NCBI GenBank assembly: GCA_035290625.1
Contig: DATDTY010000067.1
Location: 1-51,139 of the forward strand
Source: Candidatus Nanoarchaeia archaeon
GTDB lineage: Archaea; Nanobdellota; Nanobdellia; Woesearchaeales; DATDTY01
DNA: 51,139 nucleotides
Direction of reading: 5' to 3'
The position numbers and the translations under genes are program-made. The notes under the pieces were generated by a model, which saw nothing but the letters and a program-made list of their open reading frames with translations, was not told the DNA's origin and did not search any database. Below, one piece after another: positions 1 through 7,050 of the stretch. Position 1 is the stretch's first letter. Every line of letters begins with the position of its first letter.

Positions 1-141
1 TCGCTCGGCAGCGCCAGGTTCGCCATGCGCAAGTCAGGCAGAATAGCGACATTCTCCGAGGGAGGCGACCCTCTTGTCGCTGTGCCGCCGCTCCGTTATA
101 ATGGCTTACAAGAGGGCGCTGCATGACTTTTCAATGCCACC
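1..141. repeat. MITE-like repeat A, copy 1 (left end outside window)
   Basis: This is the right-hand part of a roughly 164-bp repeat also present at 3577-3737 and 43098-43261. It ends in the terminal inverted repeat CTTTTCAATGCCACC (127-141). Inside are the conserved stem AGCGACA/TGTCGCT and the outer stem GCAGCGCC/GGCGCTGC. No coding capacity is evident. The left terminus is cut by the window edge. Confidence 0.8.
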
Positions 142-150
142 GGTTCCCCT

Positions 151-295
151 GGCTCAGTAGAAAGTCCGGCATCATTTTTGCGAACTTCTTCAGTTTCATC
201 AGCACTGCTGACAGAGGGTAGGCCCCTTCGGGGGTGTCAGCAATCACAGATACAATCACAAGCGAGCCTGATGCCGATTGACTTTCTACTGAGCC
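151..295. repeat. Palindromic repeat B, copy 1
   Basis: A 145-bp element bounded by GGCTCAGTAGAAAGTC and its reverse complement. It holds a second inner palindrome (CGGCATCA/TGATGCCG) and a central CTGACA...TGTCAG hairpin capped by CCCCTTCGGGG. A second copy lies at 17960-18103. Near-identical direct repeats, GGTTCCCCT at 142-150 and GGTTCCCT at 296-303, flank it and may be a target-site duplication with a one-base slip. It sits immediately next to repeat A. Confidence 0.75.
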
Positions 296-496
296 GGTTC
301 CCTGGCTCTGCAGAAACTCTTTTCTCATTTTGGCTGTACCCGCTTATTTGGAAACTTGCTGCTTTAGATTTAACCCAATCAACTGCATTCAAAATCTGCT
401 CCGCAGCTGCCGCCAGCTCGCAATATGCTAATCCCTTTGTATAAATCGGCATTCGCCCCGTAAGGGACTTCCCCCCGATGTCGATGCGATGCTTTT
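296..496. other. Non-coding stretch between repeats, no recognised gene
   Basis: Nothing here resembles a known gene. A minus-strand frame (about 313-452) stays open and could be the tail of a decayed gene, but no family is recognisable. The sequence ATTTTGAATGCAG next to a TTAACCCAATCAA-type motif occurs here on the minus strand and again at about 636-662 on the plus strand with the second motif inverted, suggesting local rearrangement. Confidence 0.35.
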
Positions 497-612
497 GGTT
501 ATTGAAAATTCGGGGTTTAAGACGCGGGGTTTAGCCCGAATTTTCAATCCCGAAAACCGCACGATCAAAAACCCCGACCTTTAGGTCGGGGATTAGTGCG
601 GTTTTCGTTATT
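497..612. repeat. Hairpin-array repeat C, copy 1
   Basis: Three nested or successive perfect hairpins are visible: ATTGAAAATTCGGG (501-514) with CCCGAATTTTCAAT (535-548); CGAAAACCGCAC (551-562) with GTGCGGTTTTCG (596-607); and within the latter CCCCGACC-TTTA-GGTCGGGG (572-591). A longer relative lies at 13117-13279. The TTTA-looped hairpin recalls the right ends of IS200/IS605-type elements, but no transposase or TnpB is nearby. Confidence 0.7.
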
Positions 613-670
613 TTGCTCGCACAAAAGGCGGCAGCCCTGATTTTGAATGCAGCTTAACCCAATCAAAAAC

Positions 671-680
671 CTTATATAAC
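671..680 (+). promoter_or_regulatory. TATA box of the GH130 operon
   Basis: CTTATATAAC lies about 36 nt upstream of the GTG start at 712, with AGAGGTGA just before the start as a possible ribosome binding site. Preceding AAAA resembles a BRE. Confidence 0.6.
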
Positions 681-711
681 CTCGGCGTGTAGGCCAAGTC
701 AGAGGTGAATT

Positions 712-1782
712 GTGAGGATCACTGATAAGCTTCTTATCACTCCAAAGGAGATTGAGCCTTCATTTTCAGAGTGGAAAGTCCAGGGAGTCTTTAATCCTGC
801 AGCAGTCAGGCTGCCTGATGGAAAAATCCTGCTGATGGCCAGGGTTGCTGAGCAGCATCTTCATAATGGAAAGGTCATCCACTGCCCGATGATCACTGAC
901 AGCGGTTTCTCCTCAGAAGCAATCCCGATGAAGATGGTGAGAAAAAGAACAAAGACGCATGTGTACCTCAGAAACGGGGTTTGCCGCCTCACCACCTTTT
1001 CGCATTTTCGAACCATCACCCTCAATGAGGATGGCCTTCATGTTGAGCATGCAGGCAGGAATCCTGCATTCACCGGCTTGCCTGGAGAGGGAGAATATGG
1101 AGTAGAGGATCCAAGGCTCACAAAGCTGCAGCACAGGTATGCCATGACCTATGTTGGGGTTTCCAGAAGAGAAGGTATCTCCACGTTCCTGGCGCTTTCT
1201 GACGACCTTATATCCTGGAAGAGGCAAGGAATCATCTTCAGGGAGCAGAACAAGGATGCAGTGCTGTTTCCTGAGAAGATCAAGGGAAAGTATGTTGCTT
1301 TGAACAGGCCTGAAGGGACATTTGCCAAGCCCTCAATCTGGATTTCGTATTCTCCTGACCTCATCTACTGGGGCAGGGAGAAGAGCCTGCTGCAGCCAAG
1401 GAGCGGCTGGGAGGAAAGCAGGATCGGAGCAGGCACGCCTCCGCTCAAGACCCCAGAAGGCTGGCTCTGCATCTACCATGGCATGCGTGAGCAGAAGCAG
1501 CAACATAGGATTATTCGGAGCTACAGCGCAGGCGCTTTTCTGCTTGACCTGAAGAATCCTGAGAGGGTGCTTGCGCGATCATCAAAAGACATCCCTCTCA
1601 TAAAGCCGAACAAGCCCTATGAGCAAAAGGGATTTATCGCAAATGTTGTGTTTCCGACAGGAGCAGTCATGGGCATCAATAAGAAGGATCTTTTGATCTA
1701 TGCAGGCGGAGCTGATGCTGTGATCAGCGTGAAAAAGATCCGCTTGAAGGACATCTTTAACCACATGGAGTGGGCAAGGTGA
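712..1782 (+). CDS. GH130-family glycoside phosphorylase (mannoside phosphorylase-like)
   Basis: 356 aa. The family phosphorolyses or hydrolyses beta-mannosides in the cytoplasm. The five-bladed propeller signature is seen as GVFNPAAVR near residue 25, GVEDPRLTK around 128 (the Asp is the conserved family residue), ALSDDLISW, ALNRPEG and GAGTPPLKTPEGWLCIYHG around 240-256. Length fits the family. The start is GTG 712, preceded by a GAGGTGA-like ribosome binding site and a TATA box at 671. It overlaps the next gene by 13 nt, so the three genes to 3350 form an operon. Substrate (mannosyl-glucose, mannobiose or N-glycan mannose) cannot be told from sequence. Confidence 0.85.
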   Translation: MRITDKLLITPKEIEPSFSEWKVQGVFNPAAVRLPDGKILLMARVAEQHLHNGKVIHCPMITDSGFSSEAIPMKMVRKRTKTHVYLRNGVCRLTTFSHFRTITLNEDGLHVEHAGRNPAFTGLPGEGEYGVEDPRLTKLQHRYAMTYVGVSRREGISTFLALSDDLISWKRQGIIFREQNKDAVLFPEKIKGKYVALNRPEGTFAKPSIWISYSPDLIYWGREKSLLQPRSGWEESRIGAGTPPLKTPEGWLCIYHGMREQKQQHRIIRSYSAGAFLLDLKNPERVLARSSKDIPLIKPNKPYEQKGFIANVVFPTGAVMGINKKDLLIYAGGADAVISVKKIRLKDIFNHMEWAR

Positions 1783-2486
1783 GGCAAGCCCTCATGCTCT
1801 TGGTATCGGCAGTGCTTCTGTTTGGCTGCAGCCAGGGCAGAGAGATGCAGGAAGCTGGGAAGGGCGTGAACATGGGCAGCATCAAGGATATTCAACTCAT
1901 AACAGAAGATGGAATCAGGCTTAAGGCAACTGTGTATGAGGCTGATGGGCCGGGTGTTGTTCTGCTGCACATGCTTGATAAGAACAGGCATGACTGGGAT
2001 GCTTTTGGAAGGCAACTGCAGTCTCTTGGTTATCACGTCGTCTCTGTTGACTTGAGGGGCCATGGAGAAAGCGATTTGACCTGGAAGGATTTTTCTCCAA
2101 AAGAGTTCAATGATATGGTTTTGGATGCTAAGGCAGCTCAGCAGTATCTGGGAAAGGATGTTGCTGTAATCGGAGCGAGCATCGGAGCAAATATTGCATT
2201 GAATTTTGCCTCTGATGATTCTGTGAAAACTGTGGTCCTGATGTCTCCTGGATTAGAGTACAAAGGTGTGAAGAGTGAGGAAAGCATTGAAAATCTAGAT
2301 AAGTCTGTCCTGATCATTGCTGCTGAAGGCGATACCTATGCTGCTGAGTCTTCCAGGAAGCTGCATTCTTTGAATTCAAATGCAGAGCTGAAGATATACG
2401 ATGGAAAAGAGCATGGAACAGGGCTGTTTGGGAAGACAGATGTTGATAACGTTATGATTCAATGGCTGAAGGAGCATATTAGGTAA
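1770..2486 (+). CDS. Alpha/beta hydrolase with lipoprotein-type N-terminus
   Basis: 238 aa. The N-terminus is a hydrophobic signal ending in a lipobox-like LLFGC (Cys20), so the enzyme is probably exported and lipid-anchored or membrane-associated. The alpha/beta hydrolase fold is shown by the oxyanion segment VLLHMLDKN (about 64-72), DLRGHGES (94-101) and the nucleophile elbow GASIG (Ser137). Asp188 (AEGD) and His215 (KEHG) complete a likely triad. It resembles dienelactone hydrolase or BAAT/acyl-hydrolase-like enzymes. It overlaps the GH130 gene by 13 nt and is directly followed by the M24 peptidase. Substrate unknown. Confidence 0.75.
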   Translation: MGKVRQALMLLVSAVLLFGCSQGREMQEAGKGVNMGSIKDIQLITEDGIRLKATVYEADGPGVVLLHMLDKNRHDWDAFGRQLQSLGYHVVSVDLRGHGESDLTWKDFSPKEFNDMVLDAKAAQQYLGKDVAVIGASIGANIALNFASDDSVKTVVLMSPGLEYKGVKSEESIENLDKSVLIIAAEGDTYAAESSRKLHSLNSNAELKIYDGKEHGTGLFGKTDVDNVMIQWLKEHIR

Positions 2487-2489
2487 GTG

Positions 2490-3350
2490 ATGGACATGTG
2501 GACAAAGCAGCAGATTAATGATCATACAAAAGCTGCAGAAATCTTAGTAAAGATAGTTAACGAGGCTTTCGGTATTCTTCGGCAAGGAATCAGCGAATAC
2601 CAGGTTATGCAGTTTATTCTCAAAAGGTTTAAGCAGGAAGGCCTGAAGACAGACAGGAAGGTTGTCATTGTTGCCTTCAATGCAAGCGCTGCTCACCCTC
2701 ACTACTATCCAACTCAGAAGAAATCCAAGAAGCTCAGGAGGAATTCTTTGGTTTTGATTGACATCTGGGCAAGGCTGAATAAAAGAAAGGCTCCATTCGC
2801 AGACATCACCTGGATGGGATGGTATGGCGATAAAGTTCCAAAAAAAATTAAAAAATTATTTAATCTAATTATTGAAGGGAGGAGCAACGGGGTAGATCTC
2901 ATTGAAAAAAAACTAAAAAATAAAACGATGCCGACAGGGTCAGAAATTGATTTGGAGGTATATCGGCTCATTCCAAAAAAATATAAAAAAAACATCCTGC
3001 ATCGGACTGGCCACAGCCTTGGAACAACATCTCCTCATGGGATTCATGGAAGAGTGAGGTATTCGAATAAGAAGGCGCTGCATACGAATTTGGGGTATAC
3101 CATTGAGCCTGGGCTGTACTTCAAGGGAAAATACGGGTTCAGGACCGAGATTGATTTCTATATAACTCCTGAGTATAAGCTCGTGGTTACTGGCGAGGCG
3201 CAGAGGGAGATGGTCCTCTCGGGAAAGAAGCCCCTCTCTTATTTTTATGGAGTGCTGAGCAAAAAATCTGCCGCAGAACGCGAAAAGAACATGAAGATAT
3301 TCAGAAGGAGTTTCAACAAAAGGTGTCTGAAACGCATCTCTGATGCATGA
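2490..3350 (+). CDS. M24-family metallopeptidase (Xaa-Pro dipeptidase-like)
   Basis: 286 aa from ATG 2490, which lies 3 nt after the preceding stop; GTG 2487 is the only alternative. The creatinase/aminopeptidase fold is recognised by the five expected metal ligands in order: Asp in LIDIWA, Asp in ADITWMGWYG, His in RTGHSLG, Glu in IEPGLYF and Glu in FRTEIDFY. HGIHGR carries the usual second His. It lacks the N-terminal creatinase domain, so it is the catalytic domain only, like methionine aminopeptidase in length but closer to PepQ in motifs. Internal codons 2830-2990 are unusually A-rich (lysine runs). Third gene of the 712 operon. Confidence 0.8.
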   Translation: MDMWTKQQINDHTKAAEILVKIVNEAFGILRQGISEYQVMQFILKRFKQEGLKTDRKVVIVAFNASAAHPHYYPTQKKSKKLRRNSLVLIDIWARLNKRKAPFADITWMGWYGDKVPKKIKKLFNLIIEGRSNGVDLIEKKLKNKTMPTGSEIDLEVYRLIPKKYKKNILHRTGHSLGTTSPHGIHGRVRYSNKKALHTNLGYTIEPGLYFKGKYGFRTEIDFYITPEYKLVVTGEAQREMVLSGKKPLSYFYGVLSKKSAAEREKNMKIFRRSFNKRCLKRISDA

Positions 3351-3407
3351 TCTTGGATACTTTTCCTATCGTCGAGATTCTTTAGGAAGAACTTAGCTAA
3401 AAAAGAA

Positions 3408-3530
3408 TGCTCCCGCCGGGACTTTCACTCACTTCGTTCGTTCCGTCCATTTCGGAACGCCGAAATAGATTTGAACCCGGGTCGAAGCCTCGAGAGGGCT
3501 CCATGATTGACCGGACTACACTACGGGAGC
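3408..3530 (-). tRNA. tRNA-Glu(CTC) with a T-loop intron
   Basis: The minus-strand cloverleaf has acceptor GCTCCCG/CGGGAGC (7 bp), anticodon stem GAGCC/GGCTT with loop CTCTCGA (anticodon CTC), T-stem CCGGG/CCCGG and discriminator A (3408). The T-loop is interrupted by a 48-nt intron at 3422-3469, between positions 59 and 60. Removing it restores TTCAAAT and a 75-nt tRNA. The splice sites sit in 3-nt bulges (AA|T and AG|T) flanking a 4-bp helix TTCA/TGAA stacked on the T-stem. The body matches archaeal tRNA-Glu. CCA is not encoded. Confidence 0.9.
3422..3469 (-). other. 48-nt intron in the tRNA-Glu T-loop
   Basis: Read on the minus strand it starts TCTATTTCGG and ends GTGAAAG. An internal hairpin ATTTCGG-CGTT-CCGAAAT is visible. 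Only two base pairs of an inner helix form, so the splicing motif is a relaxed bulge-helix-bulge. Confidence 0.8.
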
Positions 3531-3555
3531 ATATGCCGGAAAAGTCGATGTTGGT

Positions 3556-3565
3556 TTATAAGTGT
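3556..3565 (-). promoter_or_regulatory. TATA box of tRNA-Glu
   Basis: CTTATAAAC on the minus strand about 28 nt upstream of the tRNA 5' end at 3530. Confidence 0.55.
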
Positions 3566-3576
3566 TTTTATCCGGC

Positions 3577-3737
3577 GCCATTGAAAAGCCGCTCACTTCG
3601 TTCGGCAACGCCGATTTCGCCATGCGCAAGTCAGGCAGAATAGCGACATATCCCCGAAGGTGGCAACCCCCTTGTCGCTGTGCCAACTTCTGTTTCAATG
3701 GCTCACAAGGGGCGTTGCATGACGTTTCAATGCCGCT
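3577..3737. repeat. MITE-like repeat A, copy 2
   Basis: The most diverged copy. Termini are CATTGAAAAG and CGTTTCAATG. The AGCGACA/TGTCGCT stem is kept. The outer stem is GCAACGCC/GGCGTTGC, where copies 1 and 3 have GCAGCGCC/GGCGCTGC, which is a compensatory change. It lies just upstream of the tRNA-Glu promoter. With the tRNA it accounts for the 3351-3799 gap. Confidence 0.75.
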
Positions 3738-3799
3738 TGCGCCATGTATCTCCTGGAGAATAATTAAGTTTAAATAGATTCTTCTCTTGTCGTGCAGCC

Positions 3800-4864
3800 A
3801 TGGTTATCAAGATGCTGAAGTCTGCGCTGGACAATCAGAAACGGAAGTGGAAGGAGTCCCAGCTTGAGAAAGAAAAGGTCAAGCAATACCAGGAAAACGA
3901 GCAGATCCAGGCAGCAGAGCAGATCAGGAGGGACGCAAAGAGGCTTGCTGTCCTGAAGCAGTATGAGACTGCCATTGCTGAGTTCGGGAAGGCATTGGAA
4001 CTCTATCCTGTGGCAGATCCTTCCAGGAACAATACTCAAGACGACATCATGATGAAGGATGTTAATCTGTTCTATTTCAAATGCTATTACAATATGGCTT
4101 TGTGTTACTCCTACCGCCAGGACGTAGACCAGGCCATCAAGTTCTATGACCAGGCCCTGAACCTGAATGTGGATGAGACAAGCAAGATCATGGCTCTGCT
4201 TGGAAAAGGAACTGAACTTTCAAAGAAGCGCAACATTCTCCTGGAAAAAGGGGATACGCTGGCAAAGGCGCATAAACTCCTCCTCTCCGAGGCCTATACA
4301 TGCTTTTCCGAGATTGTGAACACGGACAGGAACCACATCGATGCCTGGTATCAGAAGGGCTATCATGAATACCTTATGGGAGAAGTGCGGGAATCTGTAA
4401 AATCCTTTGACGAGGTGCTTCGCCTGAACAAGAGGTATGAAAACAAGGCAAATATCCCTTTGTTTGACTCAATGAAGCGTGAAAAGGGCATCAAGGTCAA
4501 GTCTACCTATGAGCAGGAGCCGTCAGAAGCCTTCTTCAAGACTAAATCAGGCCATCAGGTCAGGAACAGGGCAGAGATGATGATCGCAAACTTCCTCTTT
4601 GACAACAACCTTCTCTTCCAGTATGAGACTATTGCTGGCTGGGCAGATGCTTCTGATTTCCGGCCAAGCTTCTACCTGCCCAAGTTTGACCTGTACGTCG
4701 AGCATTATGGCTACGACAATATGAAGGGCTACAAGAAGATGATGCAGCAGCGTATACGGGAGTTTGAGAAAAAGAACAAACGGATTGTCTATACTGTCTC
4801 TGCGGATGAAAGGCAGATGGAAGATGCCCTCCGGTCAAGGCTGAAGCCGTATCTTGGCGGCTGA
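3800..4864 (+). CDS. TPR protein fused to a PD-(D/E)XK nuclease-like domain
   Basis: 354 aa. A charged coiled N-terminus (about 1-50) is followed by tetratricopeptide repeats (about 50-225; e.g. YNMALCYSYRQDVDQAIKFY and AWYQKGYHEYLMGEVRESVK). The C-terminal domain (about 250-350) has the restriction-endonuclease-like pattern RAEMMIANFL (Glu259), YETIAGW, RPSFYLPKFDLYVEHYG (Glu301). In active relatives the second motif is PDFYLP; here Asp is Ser290, so catalysis is doubtful. The start is supported by a TATA-like GTTTAAATAG at about 3768, giving a leaderless ATG. Single gene convergent with the coiled-coil gene. Exact function unknown. Confidence 0.65.
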   Translation: MVIKMLKSALDNQKRKWKESQLEKEKVKQYQENEQIQAAEQIRRDAKRLAVLKQYETAIAEFGKALELYPVADPSRNNTQDDIMMKDVNLFYFKCYYNMALCYSYRQDVDQAIKFYDQALNLNVDETSKIMALLGKGTELSKKRNILLEKGDTLAKAHKLLLSEAYTCFSEIVNTDRNHIDAWYQKGYHEYLMGEVRESVKSFDEVLRLNKRYENKANIPLFDSMKREKGIKVKSTYEQEPSEAFFKTKSGHQVRNRAEMMIANFLFDNNLLFQYETIAGWADASDFRPSFYLPKFDLYVEHYGYDNMKGYKKMMQQRIREFEKKNKRIVYTVSADERQMEDALRSRLKPYLGG

Positions 4865-4865
4865 G

Positions 4866-5675
4866 TCACTCTTCTTCGGCAAAGAAATCAATCATCTTTG
4901 AAAAAAGGCCTTTGCCTTCCGGCTTGGCAGCATTGGATCCTGCAGAAGGCCTGCGGCTTTTCTTGCTGGCAGGTTCAATTTTGGCTATACTTTTAGAATC
5001 CAGCCTCTTCCCAAGAGCCTCAATCGCCTTTTCAGCTGCCCTTGCCTGAGCCCGTGTATCTTGAATATCAGCTTCCTCATCCTTGATGCTTTTCTCAACA
5101 TCCTCGATCCTTCTTAAAATGCTCTCATCAGGCTTGGAGACTTTTTCCCGCTTCTTGGCCTCAGATTGCTTGGCCAGCTGATCCCAGATCACTTTAAACT
5201 CGTTCTCTGTGGATGATTTGAATTCATTGATGCCTGCTTCAATGGCTTTCTGGCTCTTCATAGCCTTCTCGATTGCCTCAATCCTCGCAGTATCCGGAGA
5301 CCTATTCCTGAGGCTCTTCTCGATTGCCTCAATCCTTGCAGTATCAGGAGCAGCTTTCCTTGCCCTCACTTCTTCCCATACCCCTGCCAGATCCTTCTCT
5401 AGAGATGCCTTGAAATCCTTGAGGCTGGCTTCTGTGCCCCTTCGCTTCTTTTCCATATCCTGGATCCACTGCATCTGCTCATCGCTTGGATACTCCCGAA
5501 GAACAGAGTCTGAAACAGTCTTTTGGACCTCTTCAATCCTCTTGCCGAGATCCTTGACGTCTTTCTTGATGCCGGAAAAAGCCCTTTGGAGACTTGCATC
5601 CCTCCTGGCATCTCTCTCCCGGAGTTCAATGATATCTCTCTTCACAGCATCAAATGCAGCTTTGACAGGTTGCAT
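4866..5675 (-). CDS. Coiled-coil protein of unknown function
   Basis: 269 aa, almost entirely charged heptad-like sequence with no globular domain recognised. An internal duplication is visible (DTARIEAIEK occurs twice, around residues 112 and 128). The C-terminus is a basic linker followed by LFSKMIDFFAEEE. A minus-strand TATA box (TTTATATAC near 5693) places the transcription start close to ATG 5675. It ends one nucleotide beyond the stop of the convergent TPR gene. Could be a structural or tethering protein; no family assignment. Confidence 0.7.
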   Translation of the reverse strand: MQPVKAAFDAVKRDIIELRERDARRDASLQRAFSGIKKDVKDLGKRIEEVQKTVSDSVLREYPSDEQMQWIQDMEKKRRGTEASLKDFKASLEKDLAGVWEEVRARKAAPDTARIEAIEKSLRNRSPDTARIEAIEKAMKSQKAIEAGINEFKSSTENEFKVIWDQLAKQSEAKKREKVSKPDESILRRIEDVEKSIKDEEADIQDTRAQARAAEKAIEALGKRLDSKSIAKIEPASKKSRRPSAGSNAAKPEGKGLFSKMIDFFAEEE

Positions 5676-5747
5676 AACTACTCTGGAATAGTATATAAAT
5701 ATATAAAGATATCGGAAGAATCAGAGAGCCTGAGAAGAAGAAACCGC

Positions 5748-6716
5748 TCATGCATCCGGTTTCTGCAGATGGGTTGTAGACGGAGGATGCCCTGAAGGCG
5801 AAGCTGAAGGCGTATTTGGGATGGCAGAAATGCGGTTCCTTAGGATTCCCTTTATTCTTAGATTTTGAAGATCATTATTTGCCATGACCATATCTTGAAT
5901 AAAATACTTCTGAAAAGAGGGGCCCTCCAATATAAGTGCATATGCATCATGGTATTCATGGGGAATTCGATTGAAGCCAAGCAACGAGTAGAATTCATTA
6001 AGCTGAGCCATAAGAACCGAATTCCAGATAGCATGAGTTGATTGGGACATAACACCTAGTTTATAGTACGATGCAAGCGCTTGCAGGGACTGAATGGGTT
6101 CGTTCAAAGACTCGAAAGCACCTGACAAATAGCTGCACATCCGGTTATGATAATCGGGAATGTGCAGTGGGTGAGGAAAAGATACGACAGCATCCTTAGT
6201 ATGTTGAAATCCACGGATAATGCATGCATCTGACGGAAGTAACGGAGGGCGATCGACATAGGTGACTTGATACTCAATTCCGGCACATCTAAACAGTTTT
6301 CTTGGAGGATCTTGTATCCAAGGCTCGTCTGAAAATGAATCCTCTAACTGCTGCGCTCGTTGGTGAACTTCTCTAAGGCGATTTTCTTTAAGCGTAATAA
6401 ATAATCTGTTTGTACGTCTCAGTTTTCCCAGATGTTTGTTGTGAGAAAATCCTACCTTTGATCGCCCACTGTAGAGCCGATTCCCATCCTTGCCGCTGCC
6501 TGCTATCTCATGGCACCATAATATCCATTGGGTGAATGCGCTCGCTTCTGAAACAATTTCTTTCCAACAATCAAAAGAAGAGGACAAGAAGTCAGAAAGA
6601 TCTACCATATTTGTCATGTAGTTATAGGGAACAGATTCTAAAGACTGGAGGTCTGGGCATCGAACCATTGACTCGTAGGGAATCTTCTGCTGCAGCTCCT
6701 CTTTTGGAGGTGTTTC
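5748..6716 (-). CDS. Hypothetical protein
   Basis: 322 aa from ATG 6716 (METPPKEELQQ). The reading frame stays open to 6836, but a minus-strand TATA-like CCTTTTAATA at 6741-6750 puts the start at 6716. No family is recognised. Visible features are a Trp/Phe/His-rich middle, HPLHIPDYH around residue 205, and a Ser/Pro-rich C-terminus. Histidine and tryptophan content suggests a globular cytoplasmic enzyme or binding protein. Base composition is lower in GC than the flanking housekeeping genes, so it may be acquired. Confidence 0.6.
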   Translation of the reverse strand, partial: ETPPKEELQQKIPYESMVRCPDLQSLESVPYNYMTNMVDLSDFLSSSFDCWKEIVSEASAFTQWILWCHEIAGSGKDGNRLYSGRSKVGFSHNKHLGKLRRTNRLFITLKENRLREVHQRAQQLEDSFSDEPWIQDPPRKLFRCAGIEYQVTYVDRPPLLPSDACIIRGFQHTKDAVVSFPHPLHIPDYHNRMCSYLSGAFESLNEPIQSLQALASYYKLGVMSQSTHAIWNSVLMAQLNEFYSLLGFNRIPHEYHDAYALILEGPSFQKYFIQDMVMANNDLQNLRIKGILRNRISAIPNTPSASPSGHPPSTTHLQKPDA

Positions 6717-6858
6717 CATACGATTGAAGAACCAGCCGGATATTAAAAGGATTACGGGTACGCCAGTTTCCGATATTGGATTTTGTGCGGTAGACCAGGC
6801 ATTGAAAATGCCGCAGCCCGGTGGTGCAACCTGCATTCCGGACCGTGCTTTGGCTGGA

Positions 6859-6973
6859 CGCCGACGCCCGGACTTTCAAGGCGAAGCTGTGAAGCTTCCT
6901 CCATTTGAACCGGGAAATCCCGAAGGAAAGCAGGTCTCAAGCCTGCCGCAATACCAGGTTATGCGACATCGGC
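6859..6973 (-). tRNA. tRNA-Ser(TGA) with a T-loop intron
   Basis: The minus-strand type II tRNA has acceptor GCCGATG/CGTCGGC, D-arm containing CTGGTA, anticodon stem GCAGG/CCTGC with loop CTTGAGA (anticodon TGA), a variable arm TCC-TTCG-GGA, T-stem CCCGG/CCGGG and discriminator G. A 31-nt intron (6873-6903) splits the T-loop between positions 59 and 60, and removal restores TTCAAAT and 84 nt. The splice geometry is the same as in tRNA-Glu: 4-bp TTCA/TGAA helix, bulges AA|T and AG|T. A TATA box lies at 6998-7006. Confidence 0.9.
6873..6903 (-). other. 31-nt intron in the tRNA-Ser T-loop
   Basis: Minus strand begins TGGAGG and ends TTGAAAG. An internal hairpin GAAGC-TTCACA-GCTTC is visible. 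The last six nucleotides (TGAAAG) are identical to the end of the tRNA-Glu intron. Confidence 0.85.
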
Positions 6974-6997
6974 AGGGGTTTTCTGAATTGTAGAGAA

Positions 6998-7006
6998 TTT
7001 ATAAAT
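6998..7006 (-). promoter_or_regulatory. TATA box of tRNA-Ser
   Basis: ATTTATAAA-type box on the minus strand about 29 nt upstream of the tRNA 5' end (6973). The divergent riboflavin kinase promoter follows at 7020. Confidence 0.6.
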
Positions 7007-7019
7007 CTGTCTCCCATAC

Positions 7020-7028
7020 ATTTATATA
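7020..7028 (+). promoter_or_regulatory. TATA box of the riboflavin kinase gene
   Basis: ATTTATATAA lies about 27 nt before ATG 7051, implying a leaderless mRNA and arguing against the upstream TTG at 7045. Confidence 0.65.
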
Positions 7029-7050
7029 ATGGTCTTACTCATTCTTGGGT

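Noticed and set aside
237..452. Minus-strand open frame of 71 codons in the left repeat region
   Set aside because: It runs across repeat B and shows no recognisable domain; at most the 313-452 part is a gene tail. Not called as a gene.
2597..2611. A 15-nt match between the M24 gene and tRNA-Ser (ATACCAGGTTATGC)
   Set aside because: Likely chance; one copy is coding and the other is in a tRNA D-arm with no further similarity.
6724..6993. Plus-strand 89-codon frame before ribK
   Set aside because: It runs across the minus-strand tRNA-Ser, so it is not a protein gene.
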